NCBI GenBank assembly: GCA_964580965.1
Contig: CAZOLZ010000002.1
Location: 1-64,000, forward strand
DNA: 64,000 bases
Reading direction: 5' to 3'
Origin: CAIUKX01 sp964580965
Lineage (GTDB): Bacteria; Bacteroidota; Bacteroidia; Flavobacteriales_D; Crocinitomicaceae
Numbering within the stretch: position 1 is the stretch's first letter; each line of letters starts with the position of its first letter. The position numbers and the translations under genes are program-made. Shown one piece after another: positions 1-8,630 of this stretch. The notes beneath the pieces were generated by a model. The model was not told where the DNA came from, did no database searches, and saw only the letters and a list, made by a program, of their open reading frames with translations.

Positions 1-351
1 AATTCGTTTCGCTTAGCCTATGATAATTTTAATATTCAAAAAATTGCTAATTACACACAAACAGATATTGATCGCTTGTTGAGAAATGAAGGAATCATTA
101 GAAATCGATTAAAAATCAATGCTGCGATATACAACGCCCAAGCTATATTAAAACTTAAAAAAGAATATAAAAGTTTCAAAAATTGGTTAGATAGTCAGCC
201 AAAAATGGAGTTGAAAGATTGGGTTAAATTATTCAAAAAACATTTTAAATTCGTTGGAGGTGAAATCACAAATGAATTTTTAATGAGTACGGGGTATTTA
301 CCAGGTTCACATATTCAAGAATGTCCAATTTATAAGAAGATAAATCATTGA
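1..351 (+). CDS. tag: DNA-3-methyladenine glycosylase I, C-terminal part
   Basis: Base-excision repair enzyme that removes 3-methyladenine from alkylated DNA. The frame is open from base 1, so the gene starts upstream of the window; an ATG at 76 is internal. The visible 116 residues include the Tag-family block GIIRNRLKIN at about residues 32-41, the following NA-containing helix, and the FKFVG stretch near residue 80. The usual C-terminal cysteine/histidine zinc cluster is only partly matched (HIQEC near the end). The family assignment rests on alignment from memory with E. coli Tag. No terminator hairpin is obvious before the next gene. Confidence 0.85.
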   Translation, partial: NSFRLAYDNFNIQKIANYTQTDIDRLLRNEGIIRNRLKINAAIYNAQAILKLKKEYKSFKNWLDSQPKMELKDWVKLFKKHFKFVGGEITNEFLMSTGYLPGSHIQECPIYKKINH

Positions 352-381
352 ACTGATTTTAATCAAGACAACTCTTTTTCA

Positions 382-412
382 TTGACTTTTGTCTAAAAAA
401 TCAATAACTTTG
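382..412 (+). promoter_or_regulatory. Bacteroidota-type promoter of icd
   Basis: TTG at 382-384 and TAACTTTG at 405-412 are separated by 20 bases, matching the TTG / TAnnTTTG consensus of Bacteroidota primary sigma factor. Predicted leader to the ATG at 480 is about 60 nt. Confidence 0.6.
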
Positions 413-479
413 AGCGGCATTAGATATTACTATTCACAAAGTAATAATAAATTAATTAAATTTCTGATACACAGTCATT

Positions 480-2696
480 ATGAGTTCATCAAAAATTATT
501 TACACGTTAACAGATGAGGCACCTGCTTTAGCAACGTATTCATTTTTACCAATTGTTCAATCATTTTTAGCTTCTGCTGGAATCGATGTTGAAACAAGAG
601 ATATTTCTTTAGCAGGAAGAATTTTAGCTAGTTTCCCATCGTATCTAAAAGTAGATCAAAAAGTAGAAGATTCTTTAGCTGAATTAGGAGAATTAGTTAC
701 TACTCCAGATGCTAACATTATTAAATTACCAAATATTAGTGCATCTATTCCACAATTAACTTCTGCAATCAAGGAATTACAATCAGCAGGATTTGCTGTG
801 CCAAACTATCCTTCTGAAGCAATCACTGAAGAAGATAAAAATGTAAAAGCGATTTATGACAAAATTAAAGGTAGTGCTGTAAACCCTGTTATTCGTGAAG
901 GAAACTCTGATAGAAGAGCTCCTGGTTCTGTAAAAGAATATGCGAAGCAAAACCCACATTCAATGGGTGTATGGTCTAAAGATTCTAAAACTAAAGTTGC
1001 TACAATGACTAGTGGTGATTTTAGAGCAAATGAGCAATCTCATACTTTTGAAAAAGCTACTTCAATTTCTATTGAATTTGAAGGAAAAGATGGCAGTAAA
1101 GAAACTTTAAAAACAGGTTTAAAAATTCAAGCTGGAGAAATTTTAGATGCAACTTTCATGAGCATGTCTGCATTAACTAATTTCCTAAAAGAACAAGTTG
1201 AATTTGCTAAAGCAAATAATATTCTTTTTTCTGCACATTTGAAAGCAACAATGATGAAGGTTTCTGACCCTATCATTTTTGGTGCAATTGTAAAAACATA
1301 CTTTGCTGATGTTTTTAATCAAAACTCTGATAAATTAGCTCAATTAGGAGTAAATAGCAATAATGGTTTAGCTCATATTTTAGATAAGATAAAAGGAGAT
1401 ACTGAATTAGAAAATGCTTTCAAAACATGTTTAGAAAACGGGCCTTCTTTAGCAATGGTTAACTCAGATAAAGGAATTACAAATTTACACGTTCCTTCAG
1501 ATGTAATTATTGATGCATCTATGCCTGCTATGATTAGAACTTCAGGTCAAATGTGGAATAAAGATGGTAAACCACAAGATACTTTAGCAGTAATACCAGA
1601 TTCTTCATACGCAAGTGTTTACGCAGAAACAATAAACTTTTGTAAAGAAAATGGTGCATTCGATCCAAAAACTATGGGCACAGTTCCTAATGTTGGATTA
1701 ATGGCTCAAAAAGCAGAAGAATATGGTTCTCACGATAAAACTTTTCAATTATCAAAAGCTGGAACAATTAAAATCGTTGATGAAAATGGAAACATCATTT
1801 TATCGTCAAATGTCGAAGCTGGTGATATATGGAGAGCATGCCAAGTGAAAGATGCACCTGTTCAAGATTGGGTTAAATTAGCTGTAACAAGAGCAAAAGC
1901 AACCGGATGGCCAACAATTTTTTGGTTAAATGAATCAAGAGCTCACGATAAAGAATTAATTAAAAAAGTTGAAAAATACTTAAAGAATCATGACACTAAA
2001 GGATTAGATATTCAAATTTTATCTCCTGCTAAGGCGACTGTATTTACTTTAAAGAGAGTAAAAAATGGAGAAAATACAATTTCAGTTACTGGAAACGTAT
2101 TGAGAGATTACTTAACAGATTTATTCCCAATTTTAGAATTAGGTACAAGTGCTAAAATGTTATCAATTGTCCCTTTAATGAACGGTGGTGGATTATTCGA
2201 AACTGGTGCTGGTGGATCTGCTCCAAAACATGTTGATCAATTTATCGAAGAAAACCATTTGCGTTGGGATTCACTTGGGGAATTTTTAGCATTAGCTGTA
2301 TCCTTAGAATTCTTAGGTGAAAAATATAATAATGATAGAGCTAAAATTTTAGGTGAAACTTTAGATAAAGCTACTGGAAAGTTATTAATTGAAGATAAAT
2401 CTCCTTCAAGAAAGGTTAAAGAATTAGATAATAGAGGATCACATTTTTATTTAGCAATGTATTGGGCTAAAGAATTAGCTAATTGTGATGATACTGAGTT
2501 AAGCTCGATATTCAAACCTTTAGCAGAGAGTTTATCAAACAATGAAACAAAAATTGTAAATGAGTTAAATGATTGTCAAGGTACTAAAATTAATATTGAT
2601 GGTTATTATTTCCCTAATAAAGAATTGACTTCTAAAGCTATGCGTCCTAGTCAAACTTTTAACAATGCTATAGAAAGTATTTTAGCGAAAGCTTAA
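480..2696 (+). CDS. icd: NADP-dependent isocitrate dehydrogenase, monomeric type
   Basis: Oxidative decarboxylation of isocitrate to 2-oxoglutarate with NADP+, in the TCA cycle. At 738 residues it has the length of the monomeric IDH family (about 740), unlike the dimeric 400-residue form. It starts IIYTLTDEAPALATYS, the typical N-terminus of this family, and contains the GNSDRRAP block near residue 140 and HSMG near residue 160, which contribute to the isocitrate site. It stands alone between tag and a divergent lipoprotein, with its own promoter and a strong terminator. The start ATG is the only sensible one. Confidence 0.96.
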   Translation: MSSSKIIYTLTDEAPALATYSFLPIVQSFLASAGIDVETRDISLAGRILASFPSYLKVDQKVEDSLAELGELVTTPDANIIKLPNISASIPQLTSAIKELQSAGFAVPNYPSEAITEEDKNVKAIYDKIKGSAVNPVIREGNSDRRAPGSVKEYAKQNPHSMGVWSKDSKTKVATMTSGDFRANEQSHTFEKATSISIEFEGKDGSKETLKTGLKIQAGEILDATFMSMSALTNFLKEQVEFAKANNILFSAHLKATMMKVSDPIIFGAIVKTYFADVFNQNSDKLAQLGVNSNNGLAHILDKIKGDTELENAFKTCLENGPSLAMVNSDKGITNLHVPSDVIIDASMPAMIRTSGQMWNKDGKPQDTLAVIPDSSYASVYAETINFCKENGAFDPKTMGTVPNVGLMAQKAEEYGSHDKTFQLSKAGTIKIVDENGNIILSSNVEAGDIWRACQVKDAPVQDWVKLAVTRAKATGWPTIFWLNESRAHDKELIKKVEKYLKNHDTKGLDIQILSPAKATVFTLKRVKNGENTISVTGNVLRDYLTDLFPILELGTSAKMLSIVPLMNGGGLFETGAGGSAPKHVDQFIEENHLRWDSLGEFLALAVSLEFLGEKYNNDRAKILGETLDKATGKLLIEDKSPSRKVKELDNRGSHFYLAMYWAKELANCDDTELSSIFKPLAESLSNNETKIVNELNDCQGTKINIDGYYFPNKELTSKAMRPSQTFNNAIESILAKA

Positions 2697-2721
2697 TTGC
2701 AATTTATAATATAAAAGTACG

Positions 2722-2752
2722 AAGCTGTCTTAAATATAAGACAGCTTTTTTT
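2722..2752 (+). terminator. Rho-independent terminator after icd
   Basis: Perfect 11-bp stem (2722-2732 with 2737-2747), AATA loop, followed by a T run to 2752. Confidence 0.9.
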
Positions 2753-2790
2753 GTATGTATATAAAATAAAAATATTAATGGAACAATTTA

Positions 2791-2830
2791 TAAATAAAAA
2801 AGTCGAGCTTACACTCGACTTTATTTTTTT
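2791..2830. terminator. Bidirectional terminator
   Basis: Nine-bp stem (2799-2807 with 2814-2822) with a T tract on the plus side and an A tract on the minus side, so it can end transcripts in both directions. It mainly serves the reverse lipoprotein gene just beyond it. Confidence 0.8.
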
Positions 2831-2846
2831 TGAAATTATTTTAAAA

Positions 2847-3071
2847 TTAAAATCCTAACAACTCACAATCAGCAACACCACTTAAACCATCAATAGTAAT
2901 TGAATCACCTGTTAGGTTATTACATAATTCTTGAGATTGTCTCTTATTATTGTACATCTTGTAATCTTTTGCTTTAATCGTACCGACCACAGCACAACTA
3001 CAAGTGTATTCATTATTACATGCTGATAATGTAATTAAGCATAAAACTAAAAAAAATAAACCTTTTTTCAT
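2847..3071 (-). CDS. Small putative lipoprotein, unknown function
   Basis: A 74-residue protein with a lipoprotein signal: basic MKK, hydrophobic core, lipobox LSAC with the acylated cysteine at residue 18. The mature part is only about 56 residues and has four more cysteines (two in a CSC pair at about 24-26), suggesting disulfides or metal binding. Residues 31-45 are basic and aromatic. I recognise no family. A TATCTTTG box lies at 3094-3101 on the reverse strand and a terminator follows, so it is probably a real monocistronic gene. Similar small cysteine-containing lipoproteins are common orphans in Flavobacteriales. Confidence 0.7.
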   Translation of the reverse strand: MKKGLFFLVLCLITLSACNNEYTCSCAVVGTIKAKDYKMYNNKRQSQELCNNLTGDSITIDGLSGVADCELLGF

Positions 3072-3224
3072 TTTGTTTACATAGAAGTTTTACCAAAGAT
3101 AAGAATATATTTAAAACTTACAGTTATCAAACCTTATTTTTAAACAGCCAAACTGATCTATTCAAATTTTCGATTTTTAACATATTAGTTATTTTTTATT
3201 CATTCAAAAATGAAGAAGTTTCAT

Positions 3225-3232
3225 TAAGTTTG
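3225..3232 (+). promoter_or_regulatory. -7 element of the P5C dehydrogenase gene
   Basis: TAAGTTTG followed by C, 17 bases before the ATG at 3250. No clear TTG at the -33 position. Confidence 0.5.
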
Positions 3233-3249
3233 CAAAAACACAAAAAATT

Positions 3250-4878
3250 ATGTCAAACGCTATCTATAAAGTTCCAGTAGCTGTAAATGAGCCAGTAAGA
3301 AATTATGCTCCTGGTTCAGCTGAAAGAGAAGAATTAATCAATAAATACAATGAAATGTATAATCAGGACCCTATAGATGTCCCGATGTACATCGGAAGTG
3401 AGGAAATTAGAACAGAAAATAAAAGACAACTAACTCCTCCTCATGACCATAAAAGAGTTTTAGGGCATTTTAATTACGGAGACCAATCACACGTAGAAAA
3501 AGCTATTGATGCTGCTTTAAAAGCGAAAAAACAATGGGCTGATTTACCATGGGAACATAGAGCTGCTATATTTTTAAGAGCTGCTGATTTATTAGCAGGA
3601 CCATATAGAACAAAAATGAATGCCGCTACAATGCTGGGTCAATCTAAAAACGTTCATCAAGCAGAAATTGATGCTGCATGTGAATTGATTGATTTCTTAA
3701 GGTTCAATGTTCAATACATGACACAGGTTTATGCCGAACAACCAAGTTCACAACCAGGTATGTGGAACAGATTAGAGTATAGACCATTAGAAGGATTTAT
3801 CTTTGCAGTTACGCCTTTTAACTTTACTGCAATTGCTGCAAACCTTTGTGCTGCTCCAGCAATGATGGGTAACGTTATTGTTTGGAAACCAGCTGATTCA
3901 CAAGTATACTCTGCACAGGTAATTATGGAGTTATTTAAAGCTGCAGGATTACCTGATGGAGTTATTAATATGGTTACTGTTGATGGGCCTGTTGCTGGTG
4001 ATATTGTTTTCAAACATAAAGATTTCGCTGGCTTACATTTCACAGGTTCAACAGCTGTTTTCAAGACATTATGGAAAGAAATTGGAAATAACTTAGATAA
4101 ATACAGAACTTACCCACGTATAGTCGGAGAAACTGGAGGTAAAGACTTTGTCGTTGCCCATGAATCTGCTAATGCATATGAAGTTGCTACAGCTTTATCT
4201 AGAGGTGCCTTTGAATTCCAAGGTCAAAAATGCTCTGCTGCTTCTAGAGCATATATTCCTGTTTCATTATGGAATGATGTTAAAACAATTTTGGCTGATC
4301 AAGTAAATTCATTTAAAATAGGTTCAACTGGGGATACAAACAACTTTGTTAATGCTGTTATCGACGAGAGAGCTTTTGATAAAATTGCTGGATATATAGA
4401 TTATATAAAAGCACAATCTGACGCTGAAATTTTGTGTGGAGGGAACTATGATAAATCAAAAGGATATTTCATTGATCCAACTGTTGTTGTGACAACTAAT
4501 CCTAAGTTTAGAACAATGTGTGAGGAAATTTTTGGTCCTGTCTTAACAATTTTCGTTTATGAAAATGAGAAGTGGGAAGAAACATTGGATATGGTTGATC
4601 AAACTTCCGAATATGCATTAACAGGTGCTATTATTTCTAAGGATAGATATGCAATTGATTTTGCGATGAAGAAATTAGAGAATGCTGCAGGTAACTTCTA
4701 TATTAACGATAAACCTACAGGTGCGGTTGTTGGTCAACAACCATTTGGAGGTGCTAGAGGTTCTGGAACAAATGATAAGGCAGGTGCTGCAATGAACTTG
4801 ATGAGATGGGTTTCTGCCAGAACAATCAAAGAAACATTTATTGCACCTAAAGATTATAGATATCCATTCTTGGGATAG
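3250..4878 (+). CDS. pruA: L-glutamate gamma-semialdehyde dehydrogenase (P5CDH)
   Basis: Oxidises glutamate-5-semialdehyde to glutamate with NAD+, the second step of proline catabolism. The protein is 542 residues, the usual length for single-domain P5CDH, and lacks the proline dehydrogenase domain of PutA. Catalytic residues are visible: general base Glu at about 294 in VGETGGKDF and nucleophile Cys at about 328 in FQGQKCSAASR. EIFGPVL near 426 and the PFGG motif near 500 are aldehyde dehydrogenase signatures. Proline dehydrogenase is not in the window. A terminator follows at 4901. Confidence 0.95.
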   Translation: MSNAIYKVPVAVNEPVRNYAPGSAEREELINKYNEMYNQDPIDVPMYIGSEEIRTENKRQLTPPHDHKRVLGHFNYGDQSHVEKAIDAALKAKKQWADLPWEHRAAIFLRAADLLAGPYRTKMNAATMLGQSKNVHQAEIDAACELIDFLRFNVQYMTQVYAEQPSSQPGMWNRLEYRPLEGFIFAVTPFNFTAIAANLCAAPAMMGNVIVWKPADSQVYSAQVIMELFKAAGLPDGVINMVTVDGPVAGDIVFKHKDFAGLHFTGSTAVFKTLWKEIGNNLDKYRTYPRIVGETGGKDFVVAHESANAYEVATALSRGAFEFQGQKCSAASRAYIPVSLWNDVKTILADQVNSFKIGSTGDTNNFVNAVIDERAFDKIAGYIDYIKAQSDAEILCGGNYDKSKGYFIDPTVVVTTNPKFRTMCEEIFGPVLTIFVYENEKWEETLDMVDQTSEYALTGAIISKDRYAIDFAMKKLENAAGNFYINDKPTGAVVGQQPFGGARGSGTNDKAGAAMNLMRWVSARTIKETFIAPKDYRYPFLG

Positions 4879-4900
4879 TAATTTTAATGGTATCAATATA

Positions 4901-4930
4901 AAATGGGCGATTTTTATCGCCCATTTTTTT
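4901..4930. terminator. Terminator between pruA and tamL
   Basis: Ten-bp stem (4901-4910 with 4917-4926) and a T run after it. It lies 23 bases past the pruA stop; the convergent tamL gene ends 100 bases further on. Confidence 0.85.
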
Positions 4931-5029
4931 TACTAGTTGATTCAATAAATCTTCTGACAACTTAACTATACATAGTCTCAACCTAATAATCAAACTTACT
5001 ATTATTATTAATTTTGAGTTTTAAATCCA

Positions 5030-7708
5030 TTAAAAAGGATATCCAATACCAAAACTAATCTGAGGAGTAAAAGGCTTTGTTATCAATTTAGACATTGTAA
5101 CATTATTACCATTTGTTTCTGCTTGAACTACAAAATTGTTAATCTCTTGATTAAATTTTTCACGACTTTGAAAAACCCATTTTTCCCCATTTGGTAGAGC
5201 GGGGTTGTGTAATTTAAAACCTAAATCAAAACGAAGTAAGAAATATTCAAAATCCATTCTAAAACCAATACCACCCGAAACTCCTATTTGCCTGATCCAA
5301 TCTTTTGAAATTTTACTGTTATTTCTGTTATTATCTTCTCTGACTGTCCATATATTTCCGGCATCCATAAAAAGAGCTCCTTTCAAAAAATCTGAAAATT
5401 GAAAACGATATTCTGCAGATGCAACTAATCTCACATCTCCCACTTGAACAATTGTTCTGGAAGTATCTAAATAATATTTATATCCTCCTGGTCCTAATGA
5501 ACGAGCCCTCCACCCTCTTACATCATTTGCTCCACCTGCATAAAAACTATAATCATAAGGCATTGATGTTTTAGAATTACCGTATGGAATTCCTGCACCG
5601 GCTAGAACTCTAAAATTTAAACTTTTAGTTTTTGTAATCGGTTTAGTGAGAATTAATTCATTATCTAGTCTTCCAAATTGTGAATATACTAGTCCCAACA
5701 GTCTATTTGCTCCTTTGTTTTGACCAATTGTATCTTGAACCTGATAAGATCTAAATAATTTTAAAAAGTTCCCTGCGAAATCAAGATTCGATCGATAATA
5801 TACTGATGGTTGATAATTCTCTTTATCTTTCAATTTACTTCGATATTCAAACTGAAAGCTCCAATCTTGCCATATGAACTGATTACTATAAGTATTTATT
5901 AAAAAAGGATCATTTAATTCTGTAAGTTGTGATTGAAATTTATCCGATTTATTGATGCTAACAAATTTCACTTGAGACAAAACTGGCAATCCCATCTGAA
6001 ATTGCTGTGTTTTATTTACAGAATAGATCCAAGTATAATTTAATTGAAATATTTCTTTAGAAAAAACATCTCTTTTTTGATACCCAAAAGCTGATGAAAC
6101 AATAGTTTTTCCATTTCTAGATTTATTACTTTTTGAATTTTTAATCAATAACAACCCAGGTAGCTCAAGTTTTACAGATGGACTAACTTCAAATTGATAA
6201 AAACGATTAGTTACATCAATTAAATCATTCGATGTATTCGTTTCCTCAAAAATTAAAGGTTGTGATTGAAAACCTCCATTCATAGATAAAGTCAGACGTT
6301 CTGCTCCTCTAAATAAATTTTTGTTATTATAATTTAAACCCGCTGAGACACCTAAAAAACCATTGGAAGTTGTAACCCTCGGTTGAAATGAAAAAGACTC
6401 CTTTTTTGCGGGGTATAAGTAATAATGAACATTATAAAAATCAGAAGACGTAGTTGGTTCAACTTCTATCTTTACTGTATGAAATAAACCTAAAAAATTT
6501 AATTTAAGAAATGTCTCTTCCACTAAATTTTCACTCAAAAACCTATCTTTTTCAATTAAAGTTTGAGATTCAAGAATAATCGGGTCAACTAATAATTCAC
6601 CATTATATAGGAAATAAACTGCTCGATTTGGATTAACTTCCTTTGAATTTCGGTAAGTAACCTCATTAAAATATAAAGTATCTAAACTTGGGTAATAATT
6701 TCCTTTTTTTTCTAAGAATAAGGAGTCTAAAATAGCTTGATACCTTCCTTTCATATAACTTGTATCTTGTAAATGAAAGTATATGTTTTCGACTGAAGAT
6801 TTATTAAATGTTTGATTTTGATTCGTTGATGACTCTAAAATCTTTTTATCGTTTAAAATGACACCAACATTTACGCGTTTCTCATTCTCTAAAGTATCTA
6901 TTTCAAAAGTAACATACGATGATAAGAATCCATAAATAGCTTGATCTCTTAAATATTTCGATAATGTTGATTGGAAATTCTCTAAAAGGTCAACATCAAA
7001 AGGCTGACTTTTAAGTAAATCAGAGTTCTGATTCATAAACTCTTTGTATGAACTGATCAAAACTGGATTTTCCGATACTACATAGATCGAATCAATAACA
7101 TAACATTCATTTAACTGAATATCATAGGTTACAATTGCTTTTCGATTCTTTTTATAACGGACCTTTGAATCTAACTCAGCAAAATAATATCCCTTCTTTT
7201 TTAAATAAGCTAATATTTGCTCATTTGTTTTTTGAAAAATCAAACTATCAAAAATCACAGGGTTTTCTCCTATTTTAAACTTAATCCATTCTCTTAAAAA
7301 TAAACTTGGTTCAATCGTATCTTTCAACTCGATTTGTTTTTTAATGTAAGTTGAATCCTCCTTTTTTATCGCTTTCGCTATACGAATCTGATTAATTTTA
7401 TCTTGTCTATATAATTTTTGAGCATTTTTAGATCTGATTTTTTGATTTTTACGAGCTCTTTTATCTGCAACATTAGCTGAATCAATTAAATTATAAATTA
7501 GAGCCCTCCATTTAACACCTAAAAATTTTCTATTAGGATGTTGTCTTACGATCGCATCGATTGCATCATAATCTATGTCAAAGGAAGATAAATAGATTCT
7601 ATTTTTCTTTAACAAATATTTATCTTTGGGAAGTTGTTTAGTTAAATTACAACCAACAATAGAAAAGACTGTTAGAATAATAAGTACTATATTTATATTT
7701 CTTTTCAA
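5030..7708 (-). CDS. tamL: TamL: lipid-anchored Omp85/BamA-like outer-membrane assembly protein
   Basis: Outer-membrane beta-barrel of the Omp85 superfamily. In Bacteroidota the TamA homologue is a lipoprotein, TamL. The N-terminus has a lipoprotein signal ending in FSIVGC, with Cys at residue 20 from the chosen start. POTRA-like repeats cover about residues 25-420, and the barrel with the surface-antigen domain fills the rest, with GGANDVRGW (about 765) and a final GIGYPF strand ending in Phe. I chose the TTG at 7708 because a TATTTTTG -7 box lies at 7724-7731 on this strand and would put transcription start near 7717, downstream of the alternative TTG at 7726. TamB is not adjacent. Confidence 0.88.
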   Translation of the reverse strand: MKRNINIVLIILTVFSIVGCNLTKQLPKDKYLLKKNRIYLSSFDIDYDAIDAIVRQHPNRKFLGVKWRALIYNLIDSANVADKRARKNQKIRSKNAQKLYRQDKINQIRIAKAIKKEDSTYIKKQIELKDTIEPSLFLREWIKFKIGENPVIFDSLIFQKTNEQILAYLKKKGYYFAELDSKVRYKKNRKAIVTYDIQLNECYVIDSIYVVSENPVLISSYKEFMNQNSDLLKSQPFDVDLLENFQSTLSKYLRDQAIYGFLSSYVTFEIDTLENEKRVNVGVILNDKKILESSTNQNQTFNKSSVENIYFHLQDTSYMKGRYQAILDSLFLEKKGNYYPSLDTLYFNEVTYRNSKEVNPNRAVYFLYNGELLVDPIILESQTLIEKDRFLSENLVEETFLKLNFLGLFHTVKIEVEPTTSSDFYNVHYYLYPAKKESFSFQPRVTTSNGFLGVSAGLNYNNKNLFRGAERLTLSMNGGFQSQPLIFEETNTSNDLIDVTNRFYQFEVSPSVKLELPGLLLIKNSKSNKSRNGKTIVSSAFGYQKRDVFSKEIFQLNYTWIYSVNKTQQFQMGLPVLSQVKFVSINKSDKFQSQLTELNDPFLINTYSNQFIWQDWSFQFEYRSKLKDKENYQPSVYYRSNLDFAGNFLKLFRSYQVQDTIGQNKGANRLLGLVYSQFGRLDNELILTKPITKTKSLNFRVLAGAGIPYGNSKTSMPYDYSFYAGGANDVRGWRARSLGPGGYKYYLDTSRTIVQVGDVRLVASAEYRFQFSDFLKGALFMDAGNIWTVREDNNRNNSKISKDWIRQIGVSGGIGFRMDFEYFLLRFDLGFKLHNPALPNGEKWVFQSREKFNQEINNFVVQAETNGNNVTMSKLITKPFTPQISFGIGYPF

Positions 7709-7723
7709 CTTCTTAGTTTTTGA

Positions 7724-7731
7724 CAAAAATA
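7724..7731 (-). promoter_or_regulatory. -7 element of tamL, in the divergent start region
   Basis: Reverse strand TATTTTTG. It overlaps the upstream TTG candidate codon of tamL and sits between the starts of the two divergent genes. A TTTG at 7747-7750 is about 15 bases upstream, a short spacer. Confidence 0.5.
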
Positions 7732-7743
7732 ATAAAAGCTATT

Positions 7744-8478
7744 GTGCAAAGCATTTCTAAAAATAAGATTAAATTCATAAAATCTCTCCATCAGAAGAAA
7801 TTTAGGGATATTGAAAAACTTTTCCTGGTAGAAGGTGATAAAATAATAAACGAAATTATTAACGATCATCCTGAACTTTTACATGAAATTTATTGCACAG
7901 AACAAAGCGAACTGAAACATCAACTCAGTATTATTATAACTTCTAATGATTTAAGGCAAATTAGTGCACTTAAAAACCCAAATAAATCAATTGCTGTAGT
8001 TAAATATTTACCTATTCAAAAAACTATAGAAAATACTTTAACACTTGTTTTAGATGATATCCAAGACCCTGGAAACATGGGGACAATAACTCGTTTAGCT
8101 GATTGGTACGGAATTAAAAACATTATTTGTTCTGAAAATACTGTTGATTGTTTTAACCCTAAAGTAGTTCAAGCAACAATGGGAGCGTTATTTAGAGTTA
8201 ATATTACTTATACAAGTATTGAAAAATACATCAAAAATTCAAACAAAATTATTTACGGTACTTTATTGAATGGAAAGAATATTTACACTCAAAATTTAAA
8301 CACTGAAAATAGCATTCTAATAATTGGAAATGAAGGACATGGAATTTCTGAAAAAATTAAAAAGCTAATAAATGAACCGATAACGATACCTAAAAAAGGA
8401 TTGTCTGAGTCTTTAAATGCATCTGTTGCTACTGGAATTGTTTTATCCGAATTCTTTCGTACAGAATTAGCAAAATAA
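7744..8478 (+). CDS. TrmH/SpoU-family RNA 2'-O-methyltransferase
   Basis: SAM-dependent 2'-O-ribose methyltransferase of rRNA or tRNA with the SPOUT knot. The N-terminal substrate-binding domain reads KIKFIKSLHQKKFR and LFLVEGDK. SPOUT motifs are present: motif 1 DPGNMGTITR around residue 106, motif 2 LIIGNEGHGIS around residue 196, and motif 3 PMKG-like IPKKGLSESLNASVA around residue 221. No ATG is available: an in-frame TTG is at 7720, but the GTG at 7744 gives an N-terminus matching relatives, so I prefer it. It is divergent from tamL, a pairing I recall from other Flavobacteria. The RNA target is not predictable. Confidence 0.88.
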   Translation: MQSISKNKIKFIKSLHQKKFRDIEKLFLVEGDKIINEIINDHPELLHEIYCTEQSELKHQLSIIITSNDLRQISALKNPNKSIAVVKYLPIQKTIENTLTLVLDDIQDPGNMGTITRLADWYGIKNIICSENTVDCFNPKVVQATMGALFRVNITYTSIEKYIKNSNKIIYGTLLNGKNIYTQNLNTENSILIIGNEGHGISEKIKKLINEPITIPKKGLSESLNASVATGIVLSEFFRTELAK

Positions 8479-8511
8479 CTAGTTAATTTCATTTATATAG
8501 CCTTAAAGAGC

Positions 8512-8519
8512 TATATTTG
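8512..8519 (+). promoter_or_regulatory. -7 element of the 3-hydroxyacyl-CoA dehydrogenase gene
   Basis: TATATTTG; predicts transcription start near 8525 and a leader of about 105 nt that contains the hairpin at 8544-8606. Confidence 0.5.
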
Positions 8520-8543
8520 TACGAACAAAAAATAAACATACAT

Positions 8544-8606
8544 TATGAAATAGCCATGCAAGGATTTTGCTTAAGCACTAATTGAAATAACATGGTGTAT
8601 TTCATA
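8544..8606 (+). promoter_or_regulatory. Long hairpin in the leader of the 3-hydroxyacyl-CoA dehydrogenase gene
   Basis: Arms 8544-8558 and 8591-8606 pair over 15 positions (one G-U pair and one bulged G). The 32-nt loop holds a GCTTAAGC palindrome. A nine-codon ORF starts inside the left arm (8556-8585, MQGFCLSTN) and a five-codon one inside the right arm (8592-8609). It does not end in a T run, so it is not a simple terminator. I do not recognise a known riboswitch. Confidence 0.5.
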
Positions 8607-8630
8607 TAACAATTAAAAAAATACTTACTT

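Noticed and set aside
76..351. ATG at 76 as a real start of a short gene
   Set aside because: The frame is open to base 1 and the upstream residues (RLAYDNF, DIDRLL) align with Tag, so the gene starts outside the window.
3729..4064. Reverse ORF of 111 residues inside P5CDH
   Set aside because: Shadow of a recognised gene in an antisense frame, with no signal peptide or promoter.
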